Assembly: GCF_000785435.2 (NCBI RefSeq) | Contig: NZ_JTDB02000001.1 | Coordinates: 586,499-650,498 of the forward strand | Length of the DNA: 64,000 bases | Direction of reading: 5' to 3' | DNA from: Paraburkholderia sacchari | Lineage (GTDB): Bacteria > Pseudomonadota > Gammaproteobacteria > Burkholderiales > Burkholderiaceae | Shown here: positions 45,137 through 52,767 of the stretch, in pieces | How positions within the stretch are numbered: position 1 is the first letter of the stretch | Layout of the letters: every line of letters begins with the position of its first letter | The notes under the pieces: generated by a model | The model's input: the letters and a program-made list of their open reading frames with translations, nothing else | Database searches by the model: none | What the model was told of the DNA's origin: nothing | Program-made: the position numbers and the translations under genes

Positions 45137-46207
45137 ATGAAGAGGTTGTATGTTGTCAGGCCCGCAATCGCTGTCTCCGCCGGGCTTATTTTTTCTGCCG
45201 GATCTCACGCGCAGAGTAGCGTTTCGCTGTATGGCATTGTCGACTCTGGTTTGATTTATTTGAACAAAACCAGCGGAAACAGTGGAAAGTTGGTTGGTTT
45301 TAATGATAGTGGAAATCTTCCGTCACTATTCGGAATGACTGGATCTGAAGACCTTGGCGGGGGGCTCTCGGCCGAGTTCAAGCTTGAAAGTGGTATCGAC
45401 ACTGCCAATGGCAGCTATAACAACTCGAACGGCAACGTTTTCGGCCGCAACGCATGGGTCGGAATGAAAGGCGGGTTTGGCGAAGTCCGCGCCGGCTTGC
45501 AGCAATCTCCGTATTTCATGTCGTTGATTGCACAGGACCCGCGACACCTGTCAAACTTTGGCAGTTCCATCCTGATTCTCGCCAATGCCGCTGGTGCAAC
45601 CAGTATTTTCAACCCCAATGCCATATCGTATACAAGCCCGAAACTCGCGGGGTTTCAAGGTAGCGCGATGTACGCATTGGGCGGCGTGGCAGGAAATTTC
45701 CAGTCCGGCCGTCAATACTCCGCCAGTCTGAGCTACACCTGGAGCGGGCTCGCCATCAATGCTGCCTATTACAATGGCAATCCTGGTGGCAACGTGTCGA
45801 CTACGCCGCCCACCACCGTGGGATTCGATGGCAAGTTGATTGGCGCGACGTACACGATCGGCTCGTTGACCGTAAAAGGTTCATATGAAAGGATCAAGGT
45901 TGGCGGCGGGGCTAACAACGACGTGTACGGTGGCGGCGCCGACTACATGCTCCGCCCGGACATCGACTTGAATGCCGGCGTCTGGTATGTCGACAACCGC
46001 GCCGTTTCCGGCAGCCATTCGTTGTTAGGGGCGATCGGCGCGTACTACTTCGTCTCGAAGCGCACTTCGGTTTACGCCCAGTTCGGCATGGTCAATAACC
46101 ACGGTGCGCAGGATCTGGGTCTTTCGATTAGCCAGGGACCAACCACCTTGCACGCCCCCACAGGGACAACTACGGGCGCCTCAGTCGGGATCTCCCACAC
46201 GTTCTAG
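45137..46207 (+). CDS. Outer-membrane porin (Gram-negative porin family)
   Basis: A 356-residue trimeric-porin-type protein with a signal peptide ending at SAGSHA-Q. The mature start QSSVSLYGIVDSGLIYL is typical of Burkholderia/Neisseria porins (OmpC-like, Porin_4). Alternating beta-strand patterns run throughout, and the C-terminus ends in Phe (ASVGISHTF), the outer-membrane insertion signal. The start follows CGGGAG and lies in an AT-rich promoter region (45085-45130). It is last in module C and may admit aromatic nitriles or acids. Confidence 0.92.
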   Translation: MKRLYVVRPAIAVSAGLIFSAGSHAQSSVSLYGIVDSGLIYLNKTSGNSGKLVGFNDSGNLPSLFGMTGSEDLGGGLSAEFKLESGIDTANGSYNNSNGNVFGRNAWVGMKGGFGEVRAGLQQSPYFMSLIAQDPRHLSNFGSSILILANAAGATSIFNPNAISYTSPKLAGFQGSAMYALGGVAGNFQSGRQYSASLSYTWSGLAINAAYYNGNPGGNVSTTPPTTVGFDGKLIGATYTIGSLTVKGSYERIKVGGGANNDVYGGGADYMLRPDIDLNAGVWYVDNRAVSGSHSLLGAIGAYYFVSKRTSVYAQFGMVNNHGAQDLGLSISQGPTTLHAPTGTTTGASVGISHTF

Positions 46208-46583
46208 CCTGACTTTTTGACGAGGCGGCGCGCAAGTGAGGAAGAAGTCATATGCCGAGTTGCGCGTCGGCTGACTTGCAGAATGGTGTGTTCCCCTGCG
46301 TTCGCTTTGCAGGCGATTAGCTCGACGCATGGCTGACGATTACGTTGCTCTTCCAACGCGTCGCGCAGAAGCAATTCGTGGCACGTCGCGGTGCTGAGAG
46401 AGTTGTAATATGACGACATCGCCGTCCGGTTAACGCCACGGAAGTGCCTATGGCAGGCCTGGCGTTTTCAGCGGCCCAGTTCCATTTTGTTCCGCCACTC
46501 AGCAGGGGTAGATCTGGGGGTAACCGCGTGTCGCCACATTGCCAATCCCTTACGGGACGGGCCGGAGCGCCTACGATGAGAGT
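46208..46583. other. Island right border, no gene recognised
   Basis: No supported gene is present. A G-rich piece (GGGGTAGATCTGGGGGTAAC at about 46505-46524) resembles the GGGGGTAG-rich motif near the left border. Immediately before the att repeat there is GCCGGAG, also found in the tRNA variable arm, so a longer and more degraded tRNA 3' remnant may be present. Confidence 0.45.
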
Positions 46584-46601
46584 CCGACCCGGCCCACCAT
46601 T
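46584..46601 (+). repeat. Right attachment repeat (attR)
   Basis: CCGACCCGGCCCACCATT, identical to the tRNA 3' end at 6181-6198. It marks the right edge of the island. Confidence 0.75.
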
Positions 46602-46697
46602 TGCTGTTCCATAGAGTGCCAGCGTATTCCGTTGGACTCGCATGGGAAGCTTCGACGAGGAATCGACAGCCCCGGGTTCGCGCACAGCGTCTGCGTG

Positions 46698-47168
46698 TTA
46701 CTTCTGGAATGTGCCGAGCAGTTCGGTGTGCGCCACCACATGACCTTTCATCGCCGTCTCCAATGCCGCCTTGGTGGGCTTGTGAAGGTCGGGCAGCACG
46801 GTGTCGAGTGCGTAGAGCTTGTGAAAATACCGATGACGGCCAACCGGCGGGCATGGGCCGCCATATGTGGTGCGATGGAAGTCGTTGGTCCCTTCGAGTG
46901 TGCCTGCCGGGAGCGCGCCCGCCGCGACACCCTCCTGAAAACCGGGCGCCGTCGCCGGGATGTTGTAAAGCAGCCAGTGGACCCATGTCATCCTTGGTGC
47001 GGCCGGGTCGGGCGCGTCGGGGTCGTCCACGATCAGCACGAGGCTCTTCGCATTGGCGGGTACCCCGGACCACGCGAGCGGCGGCGAGACGTCCGCGCCC
47101 TTGCAGGTATAGCGCCGAGGAATCTCGCCCCCTTCCTGGAAAGCCTGCGAGCTAAGGGTGAAGGCCAT
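46698..47168 (-). CDS. YbhB/YbcL family (PEBP) protein
   Basis: A 156-residue phosphatidylethanolamine-binding/Raf-kinase-inhibitor-like protein. Family motifs are YTCKGADVSPPLAWSGVP, IVDDPDAPDP, VHWLLYNIP and the ligand-pocket GGPCPPVGRHRYF. There is no signal peptide, so it is cytoplasmic. Bacterial members have no firm function. It is the first gene outside the island's right repeat, followed on the same strand by a small membrane protein gene just upstream. Confidence 0.93.
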   Translation of the reverse strand: MAFTLSSQAFQEGGEIPRRYTCKGADVSPPLAWSGVPANAKSLVLIVDDPDAPDPAAPRMTWVHWLLYNIPATAPGFQEGVAAGALPAGTLEGTNDFHRTTYGGPCPPVGRHRYFHKLYALDTVLPDLHKPTKAALETAMKGHVVAHTELLGTFQK

Positions 47169-47201
47169 CGTGCACTCCTCGGCGTCTTTCCGCGCCGCCG
47201 G

Positions 47202-47357
47202 CTAGTGCTTGCGATGCATCCAGCCCATATGGTGCGTGTCGAGCCACTGGCTCAGGCTCTCGCCCGGGTGATCTCGCCTGTAGCGACGGGACAAGGCCCC
47301 TGCAACGACAACGAGCACCACAAGGCCAACCCAAAAGCTGATCATTGACTGAGTCAT
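47202..47357 (-). CDS. Small single-pass membrane protein, hypothetical
   Basis: A 51-residue protein with one hydrophobic helix (FWVGLVVLVVVAGALS) near the N-terminus and a short basic, His-rich tail ending GWMHRKH. A near-ideal ribosome-binding site (AAGGAGG) lies six bases before ATG 47357, which argues that it is real. It is 33 bases upstream of the PEBP gene on the same strand. No family recognised. Confidence 0.65.
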   Translation of the reverse strand: MTQSMISFWVGLVVLVVVAGALSRRYRRDHPGESLSQWLDTHHMGWMHRKH

Positions 47358-47691
47358 GGCAGCCTCCTTCTGGAATGCGACCATTATTAAATTCTACTCG
47401 TTGCCGGACGGACTGGCTCAATTCGAGCAGGCTGGTTACAAACCTCCGGCGTAGCGAAACCGCGCTGCTCGTCGGCTGCGACGCTGATTTCGTCGGGCGC
47501 CGTAAGGACCGGTCCGGGCGACCGATTGTGACCTGGACTGGAGAGGCGTCTTTTGCGTGCGCGGGTGTTGTCTTGACGCGGTGCAACGTCGCTGGCCGCC
47601 GACTGGAGCAGGCGAATGGCGATGGCACGGCCAACACACCGGCATCTGCTGCCTGAATTTATCTGGAACTGGTGTTCAAGAAGGGGGCATC

Positions 47692-48018
47692 ATGTTGCAA
47701 GCCAGTGAAATCCAAAAGCGCTTTACTCATATTCAGCAAACCGTCAGCGAGGCTTCACGGACCATGCATGCCGACGCGACAATTCCACAGCGTTTGATGA
47801 AATGGATAGATGAGCTTGAAAGGGAATGCAAATCGGCAAAGAAGATTTTGTCGTCCAGGGACGAGGATTGCATCCGGAAGTGCGTCGGTGAAATCGAACG
47901 GATCGGTGATCGTGCGCAGCGCGCTTGCCAACAGGAGAGCGGCCTCGCCGCCGGAATCATGGATAGTGTGAGTTCGATGCATGCCGAACTCTCCAACCTG
48001 AAGCGGCAACTGCACTGA
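47692..48018 (+). CDS. Conserved-type hypothetical helical protein
   Basis: A 108-residue, wholly helical, hydrophilic protein (QASEIQKRFTHIQQTVSEAS, RLMKWIDELERECKSAKKIL). It has no signal peptide or membrane segment, and three cysteines. ATG 47692 follows AAGGGGG at good spacing; the frame is open upstream but without a better start. It lies in a group of stress-type genes (EF-P-like, USP remnant, BON protein). Function unknown. Confidence 0.7.
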   Translation: MLQASEIQKRFTHIQQTVSEASRTMHADATIPQRLMKWIDELERECKSAKKILSSRDEDCIRKCVGEIERIGDRAQRACQQESGLAAGIMDSVSSMHAELSNLKRQLH

Positions 48019-48179
48019 CCTGGCTGAGAGCACCGGTCCAACCCGCCCGGTCCAATTGCACCTCGGCGCGTCAAGGCGCACCGCAAAGCTTCTGCTTGAC
48101 GCGCGGCCGCCCGCTTCGGTGTGACTGCAGTGCCAGGCTGAAGATGTCGTCACCTTGCTGGCAAGGCGGAGACAGGCAA

Positions 48180-48758
48180 ATGGTAGAAGCATCCGGATTG
48201 AAGCCGGGCATGGTCTTCATGCTTGAGGGCGAACTTCATAGTGTCGCCAGCGCCGGGTACCATGCCGGCGGTGGCCAGCAGGGTAGCGCGGTGTTTGCCA
48301 GGGTCAAGAACCTGAAGACCGGGCATATCAGGGAGTTGCGGCTACACCCGGGCGACAGGCTCGAAGAGGTCGCGCTCGATCACAAGGAGATGGAATATCT
48401 GTATGCGGACGGTGTTGCCTTCTACTTCATGGATCCGGACACCTTCGAGCAGATCAGTTTGCCTTTGGCAGCCATTGGCGCATACGAAAAGTTCCTTCGG
48501 TCCAACATGCGAATCCCGATCGCGCTTTATGAAGGCGAGCCGGTCACCATTGCGTTTCCGCATGCGGTTGAGTTAAGCGTGGTGTCCGCGCCGCCGGGCG
48601 TGCACGAGCACGCAACCTCCACTTTCAAGACGGCCACGCTCGAGAATGGCCTGGAAGTTCTCGTTCCCCAGTTCATCAAGGAAGGGGATACGGTGCGAAT
48701 CGAGGTCGCGTCAGGAAAATACATGGAGCGGGTAAGGCGAGAACCGCGAAAGCCCTGA
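48180..48758 (+). CDS. Elongation factor P-like protein lacking the modified lysine
   Basis: A 192-residue, three-domain EF-P paralogue. The N-terminal KOW-like domain begins EASGLKPGMVFMLEGELHSV, the middle OB domain follows, and the C-terminal OB ends TATLENGLEVLVPQFIKEGD, then ASGKYMERV. EF-P relieves ribosome stalling at polyprolines through a Lys or Arg at the domain-I loop tip (VKPGKGQAF in E. coli, K34). Here the loop reads HAGGGQQGSAVF, with Gln where Lys/Arg is expected and no PGK/PGR. It may have a specialised or non-modified role. A genuine efp is expected elsewhere in the genome. ATG 48180 fits the family start. Confidence 0.85.
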   Translation: MVEASGLKPGMVFMLEGELHSVASAGYHAGGGQQGSAVFARVKNLKTGHIRELRLHPGDRLEEVALDHKEMEYLYADGVAFYFMDPDTFEQISLPLAAIGAYEKFLRSNMRIPIALYEGEPVTIAFPHAVELSVVSAPPGVHEHATSTFKTATLENGLEVLVPQFIKEGDTVRIEVASGKYMERVRREPRKP

Positions 48759-48822
48759 CTTCGTCGTTTATTTGTACTCCGGAATGGTTGCAAGAGATCC
48801 GGATGCGGGTTTGGAGGCAATC

Positions 48823-48867
48823 ATGCATGACATTCTCGCGGGTTACGATGGCTCAGTTTCCGCATAG
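48823..48867 (+). pseudogene. UspA N-terminal remnant (14-residue ORF)
   Basis: A short frame encoding MHDILAGYDGSVSA then TAG, preceded by a strong GGAGG. The sequence is the N-terminal beta strand and ATP-loop Asp of a universal stress protein (ILxxYDGS), cut off at residue 14. It is probably a truncated usp gene left beside the BON gene. Confidence 0.55.
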
Positions 48868-48989
48868 CAGCATCGTGATTGGACGGAAGCAATATCTATA
48901 ATGAACTGGGTAGCGCCCACCTCGCCCGACTAGTTTTGGGCTGCAGCGCGGTGGGGTGCTGCTTCGTCCCCCTTTGCGCGAGGCAGATC

Positions 48990-49727
48990 ATGCAACGCAC
49001 CGAAGTGATCCTCAGGCAGGTGATGGCAGCGTTCGAACGCGAATCGCACCTGAAGCTCCACAATTCCTCCATTCATATCCGCCTCGAGAGCGGTGCTTTG
49101 ACTGTTGCCGGCGAGGTGCCGGACGTTGCGTCGAAGAAACGGCTGATTCAGTTGACCCGGGCCTACAGCGCCGGCGAACCGCTCATCGACCAGTTGCGCG
49201 TTAGCGCTGAGCCGCCGATCGGGGACGGCGAGTTGCGCACGCGGATCTGCGAACGCATTTTGCAGACGATCGAATACCGCAACTGCGTAATCTGTATGCG
49301 CGTAAAAGGCCAGCTCGAAATGCTGCGTGGCACCATGGACCAGGCCGGCGAGGAGGGCAGCGGCGTTGTGGAGGTGACGGTTGAAGATGGCGTCGTGACC
49401 TTGACGGGCCAGGTGATCAGCCTGTCGCATCGACGACTCGCGAGTGCGATCGCGTGGTGGGTCGGCGGGTGCCGGGACGTGGTGAATCTGCTGGAGTTGG
49501 TGCCTGCTGAAGCGGATGGCGACGAAGAGATCTGCGAGGCACTCACTCTCGTGCTCGAAACCGACCCGCGCGTGCACGCTGCGCAAATCACCATCAATGT
49601 GGAGGACAAGCGGATTACGCTCGCGGGATGCGTGGCAACTGAAGCTGAGAGACGGCAGGCAGAGATGGATGCGTGGTGCCTTGACACAATTTCTGGCGTG
49701 GTCAACCGGATCGAGGTGCGAGCCTGA
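48990..49727 (+). CDS. BON-domain protein
   Basis: A 245-residue protein with BON-like repeats, each about 60-70 residues: first at about 25-80 (IRLESGALTVAGEVPDVASK), second about 125-180 (VTVEDGVVTLTGQVISLSHR) and third about 195-245 (INVEDKRITLAGCVATEAER). BON domains bind membranes or phospholipids, but no signal peptide is visible, so it may be cytoplasmic. ATG 48990 with GAGG upstream is chosen over a longer frame whose first 37 residues look random. It clusters with stress-type genes. Confidence 0.8.
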   Translation: MQRTEVILRQVMAAFERESHLKLHNSSIHIRLESGALTVAGEVPDVASKKRLIQLTRAYSAGEPLIDQLRVSAEPPIGDGELRTRICERILQTIEYRNCVICMRVKGQLEMLRGTMDQAGEEGSGVVEVTVEDGVVTLTGQVISLSHRRLASAIAWWVGGCRDVVNLLELVPAEADGDEEICEALTLVLETDPRVHAAQITINVEDKRITLAGCVATEAERRQAEMDAWCLDTISGVVNRIEVRA

Positions 49728-49863
49728 CCGTGTTGGGGGGCGCACCGTCAGCCATGTGAACGCCCCTCTTTCGAAAAGCAGTACGAAGTGAGCGGCCCCG
49801 GATTTCAATCCCCATCACTAGACTGTGTCAGGAACTTCAGCTCAGGCCTGGTAACCTGGGCAG

Positions 49864-50557
49864 ATAGAAAAACGCAAACCGTACCCGAGTGACGTGTCTG
49901 ACGAAGAATGGAGTTTCGCGGCATCGTACCTGACGCTGATGAGCAAAGACGCGCCGCAACGCCGATACGAATTGCGCGAGATGTTCAATGCACTGCGCTG
50001 GATGGCGAGAGCTGGTGCTTCGTGGCGTATGCTGCCGACCAACTTCCCGCCGTGGGAGCTGGTCTATCAGCAGACTCAACGTTGGATTCGTGCAGGCTCC
50101 TTTGAAGCGATGGTGAGCGACCTGCGCTCGGTGATATGCGTGGCACAAGGACGAAGTGGGCAGCCAAGCGCGGTAATTCTTGACGGCCGCACATTGCAGT
50201 GGACTTGCGAGAGCGGCCCGCGCGCAAGTGAGCGAACTCGCGCGGCAGGTGCAGCACGCCACGGGACAGGCAGTGAGAATCGCGTTTGCTGACCAAGGCT
50301 ACACAGGCGCGGAGCCAGCGGAGGCCGCGCGCGACGAAGGTATCGAGCTTCAGGCGGTCAAGTTGCCGGAGGCGAAAAAGGGCTTTGTGCTGTTGCCCCG
50401 ACGCTGGGTGGTTGAGCGCAGCTTTGGCTGGCTCAATCGCTTCCGGCGCTTGACCAGAGACTACGAACGCTTGCCTGAAACGCTGGCCGGACTCCACTTC
50501 ATTGTCTTCGCTATGCTCATGCTTGTTCATTTCGCAAACCTTAGCAATAGCTGCTAA
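49864..50557 (+). pseudogene. IS5-family transposase, internally deleted
   Basis: The 5' part (EEWSFAASYLTLMSKDAPQR, EMFNALRWMARAGASWRMLP) and the 3' part ([26 protein letters not shown], split across the catalytic region, and [20 protein letters not shown]) are typical IS5/IS4 sequences. They are in different frames, and the middle (the segment expected to hold GSKVHMAVDTLGH and ANEQE) is missing. The normal ATG before EKRKPYP is ATA (49864-49866). The gene is dead. Inverted repeats were not identified. Confidence 0.88.
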
Positions 50558-50887
50558 CACGCTATAGCGGGCTCGCTTTCGCAAAAAGCCTGGGCGTAAC
50601 GCCTTCAACTCATTCGAGTTGCACCACAACCGTACCACTTCCCATTTTCTAATTTCTACGATTGCGAGCGCAATCACGAAGAAGCAATATTTCCGGGGGC
50701 GGTCGTAGCGAACAAGTAGCAGATATCGGTTGACGTATGTGAGTACCTCCTTTGCGCCCGCCTTCGAGCGGGTGCGTTTATTTGCGCACCCGGCATGAAC
50801 TCACTCCTGCGGGCGCAAGCCCCGCCGCAAGCTCGTCATAGCGAGTGAAGTGAAACGCAGCCACCACAATCATTCCGCTTGAGCCTG
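50558..50887. other. 330-bp gap after the IS5 remnant, no gene
   Basis: No coding frame is supported. It contains GC-rich hairpin-prone stretches near 50755-50830 and probably the outer end of the IS5 element. Confidence 0.4.
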
Positions 50888-51238
50888 ATGAAGATCTGTA
50901 TTCTCTCTGCCGTTGTAGTCATGACATTTGCCGCCGGTTGTACGACGGCATCCGGTCCGACGCACAACGTGGAAGCCGTAAAGTTGTCGAATTCCCGCGA
51001 GGGCTGGGGCGTTCATTGCCACGGTTTGTTCGAAAGCAGCAAGACCTGTTTCAAACTTGCCAGCAAGGTTTGTGGCGAGAAACCTGTGCAGGTGAACTAT
51101 GCATTCGATCGGCCCGAAAGCGGTTTGAGCCCGAAGGAAGATGCCCGTGATTTTGTTTTCACGTGTGGCGTATCAACCCGGTCCGCGGTCGATACGCCGA
51201 CGTCAGTGGGGGCAGGTTTGCCGCGGAGCTTGAGGTAG
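50888..51238 (+). CDS. Small putative lipoprotein, hypothetical
   Basis: A 116-residue protein whose N-terminus (MKICILSAVVVMTFAAGCTT) has a lipobox (FAAGC, cleavage before Cys18), so it is predicted to be lipid-anchored in the envelope. Four further cysteines (HCHGLFESSKTCFKLASKVC) suggest disulfides. The C-terminal tail after FVFTCGV looks low in structure. Family not recognised. ATG 50888 is preferred over a TTG three codons earlier. Confidence 0.7.
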   Translation: MKICILSAVVVMTFAAGCTTASGPTHNVEAVKLSNSREGWGVHCHGLFESSKTCFKLASKVCGEKPVQVNYAFDRPESGLSPKEDARDFVFTCGVSTRSAVDTPTSVGAGLPRSLR

Positions 51239-51641
51239 TGCCTCAGGGTAGTCGCTGAGTCCTTCGCAATCCACCCGGTGCTCCGCAACCGGCCGCGCGA
51301 ATTGTTGGCGCACGCTGGCTGAAGCTCGAAGTCAGTGAGTTCGCTGTTGACGGCTAATGAGGGAATGAGCGCGAGCCAGCGAAGGTGATCGTTCAGGCGA
51401 TGCTTCTGTCAAAAAGGCGGGCAATATTTCAAAACTGCAAAATCAAGTTTCAAATCTGAATGCATTTCACTGCCTTTGCTTTGCTAAGGCGCGAAAACAT
51501 GAGTTTTGGCTGCTTGCCGGCTGTCTGGCGCATTCCTTGCTTTATCGTTGACGGTTAAAAACCAGCAGCAATGAGCCCCTATTTACGCGATTACGTAATG
51601 AAAGAAGGCCGTTCCTTAATGTTTTAGGAGGATGGAGCAGG
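51239..51641. other. 403-bp AT-richer gap, no gene
   Basis: No supported ORF. AT-rich parts around 51420-51500 could hold a promoter for the small ORF at 51642, and an AGGAGG occurs at 51626-51631. Confidence 0.4.
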
Positions 51642-51827
51642 ATGAATGATCTGTATGAATCGAAACAAAACGTTGCCGTAGGCATCACGGACTCCAAACC
51701 TGTTTCGGACCGGGCCACACCAGTTCGGGCACGTGACATCAACACGTGCCCGAACTGGGCGTGGGCGGCTCCGCAGGGTCAATATGACTGGATGGACTCC
51801 AACTCACTTTTGATTGACCTCGAGTAA
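51642..51827 (+). CDS. Small 61-residue peptide gene, hypothetical
   Basis: The ORF begins after AGGAGG and GGAGCAGG sequences, so translation is plausible. The peptide (MNDLYESKQNVAVGITDSKP at the start, QGQYDWMDSNSLLIDLE at the end) is hydrophilic, with four Trp or Tyr residues and one Cys in the second half, and no membrane helix or signal. Codons 27-39 coincide with a perfect 16-bp inverted repeat (51720-51758), which is unusual inside a gene. It may be a peptide precursor, a leader peptide, or an ORF by chance over a structured RNA. No maturation enzymes are adjacent. Confidence 0.45.
   Translation: MNDLYESKQNVAVGITDSKPVSDRATPVRARDINTCPNWAWAAPQGQYDWMDSNSLLIDLE
51720..51758. repeat. Perfect 16-bp inverted repeat with 7-base loop
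   Basis: CCAGTTCGGGCACGTG (51720-51735) is followed by ACATCAA and then the exact complement CACGTGCCCGAACTGG (51743-51758). As RNA it would be a very stable hairpin; as DNA it is a palindrome centred on two CACGTG boxes. No T tract follows, so it is not an ordinary terminator. Confidence 0.9.
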
Positions 51828-51993
51828 TGGTCGAGAATTCCTGCCATTAGCTATGCGGTCTCACCCCGGTAGCAACGTCATGCGCGGTGTCGCGTTCGTT
51901 TTGCGCATTTCGTTGTTACCGGTGGTCGAGCAGGTCGCTGTCGATGCACGAGAGAGCCGGGCGTTGCGGTTCTGAAACCGCTCAGATGACCGC

Positions 51994-52500
51994 TCAGTTG
52001 ACGGTATAACCGCGGCCGGTCATGCAGGCGCCCCATGCGCGCCAGTACGACGACGTTCCTGCCGCATTATTCGCCGCAATTTGCGCGTCATAGGCACCTG
52101 CTGCTCGCCGCGCCTGACGATGCTCGATGCCCCCGACCATCGTGCCGATAGCGGCGCCAGCAGCGGCGCCCCTTCCTGCGTCGCCGGCGATGGCTCCAGC
52201 CACAGCGCCTGTCGCGGCGCCTCGGGCCGCGCCCACAACACGCTGCCCACCGGGCGCCATAACGGGGGCGGGCGACGTTGCCGCCCATGCCGGATCGAAG
52301 CCCGTTTGCTGCTTGGCCCAGCTATAGCAGGCGCCGTCGTCGGCGGATTGCTGATACGGTGTTTGTCCGCGTGCGGGATAGGCCAGGGGCTTCGCGTAGA
52401 TGACCTGTGCGTGGGCGTTCTGCGCAAGGCCGGCGGCCGTCACCGAAGCCAGCGCGAGCGCTACCCGCATGATCTGCATAAGGTGTGAATGTTTTTTCAT
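51994..52500 (-). CDS. Glycine-zipper outer-membrane-type protein
   Basis: A 168-residue exported protein: signal peptide to about residue 31 (ALALASVTAAGLAQNAHA), then a segment with SADDGACYSWAKQQTGFDP, a Gly/Ala zipper (GAATGAVAGAIAGDAGRGAA) and a C-terminal YWRAWGACMTGRGYTVN with conserved Cys. Proteins of this pattern (YMGG-like glycine zippers) associate with the cell envelope. It is monocistronic and divergent from nothing obvious. Confidence 0.8.
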   Translation of the reverse strand: MKKHSHLMQIMRVALALASVTAAGLAQNAHAQVIYAKPLAYPARGQTPYQQSADDGACYSWAKQQTGFDPAWAATSPAPVMAPGGQRVVGAARGAATGAVAGAIAGDAGRGAAAGAAIGTMVGGIEHRQARRAAGAYDAQIAANNAAGTSSYWRAWGACMTGRGYTVN

Positions 52501-52606
52501 TCGTTATCCTGACAAGTCAATCATCCAGGGAGCTGGCGACGCTCAGTGCGACGGCGAAGCGAATGTACATTGAGCGCGGACGCAGCAGCTTCCCTACGAT
52601 GTTCCT

Positions 52607-52635
52607 GAAAAAGGCGCCCGCACGAAGGCGGGCGC
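52607..52635 (-). terminator. Terminator for the sensor-kinase operon (minus strand)
   Basis: On the minus strand, GCGCCCGC and GCGGGCGC (8 bp perfect; plus-strand 52614-52621 and 52628-52635) enclose the six-base loop CTTCGT and are followed by CTTTTTC. The position, 130 bases after the kinase stop, fits. Confidence 0.75.
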
Positions 52636-52767
52636 GAAAGGAGGACTCACATACACTACTGGACAGATCTGCCGCGTGATCGCTGCAGTTGTCATGATCA
52701 TGTTGGGGCTTGCGGGCAACGCCCGCAATCATAGAACTTGGAAATGACGGAGTTGGAAGGCGTGGCG

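Larger units (their letters stand above)
6181..46601. mobile_element. tRNA-associated genomic island (about 40 kb), integrase not found
   Basis: The last 18 bases of the tRNA and its 3' flank (6181-6198) recur exactly at 46584-46601, the hallmark of tyrosine-recombinase integration into a tRNA 3' end. Core genes lie to the left, while everything between the repeats is catabolic, transport, regulatory or IS sequence. No integrase, relaxase or phage structural gene is visible between the repeats, so the island is probably fixed or mobilised only in trans. It may have been built in several steps, given the nested IS elements and duplicated regulator fragments inside it. Confidence 0.65.
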
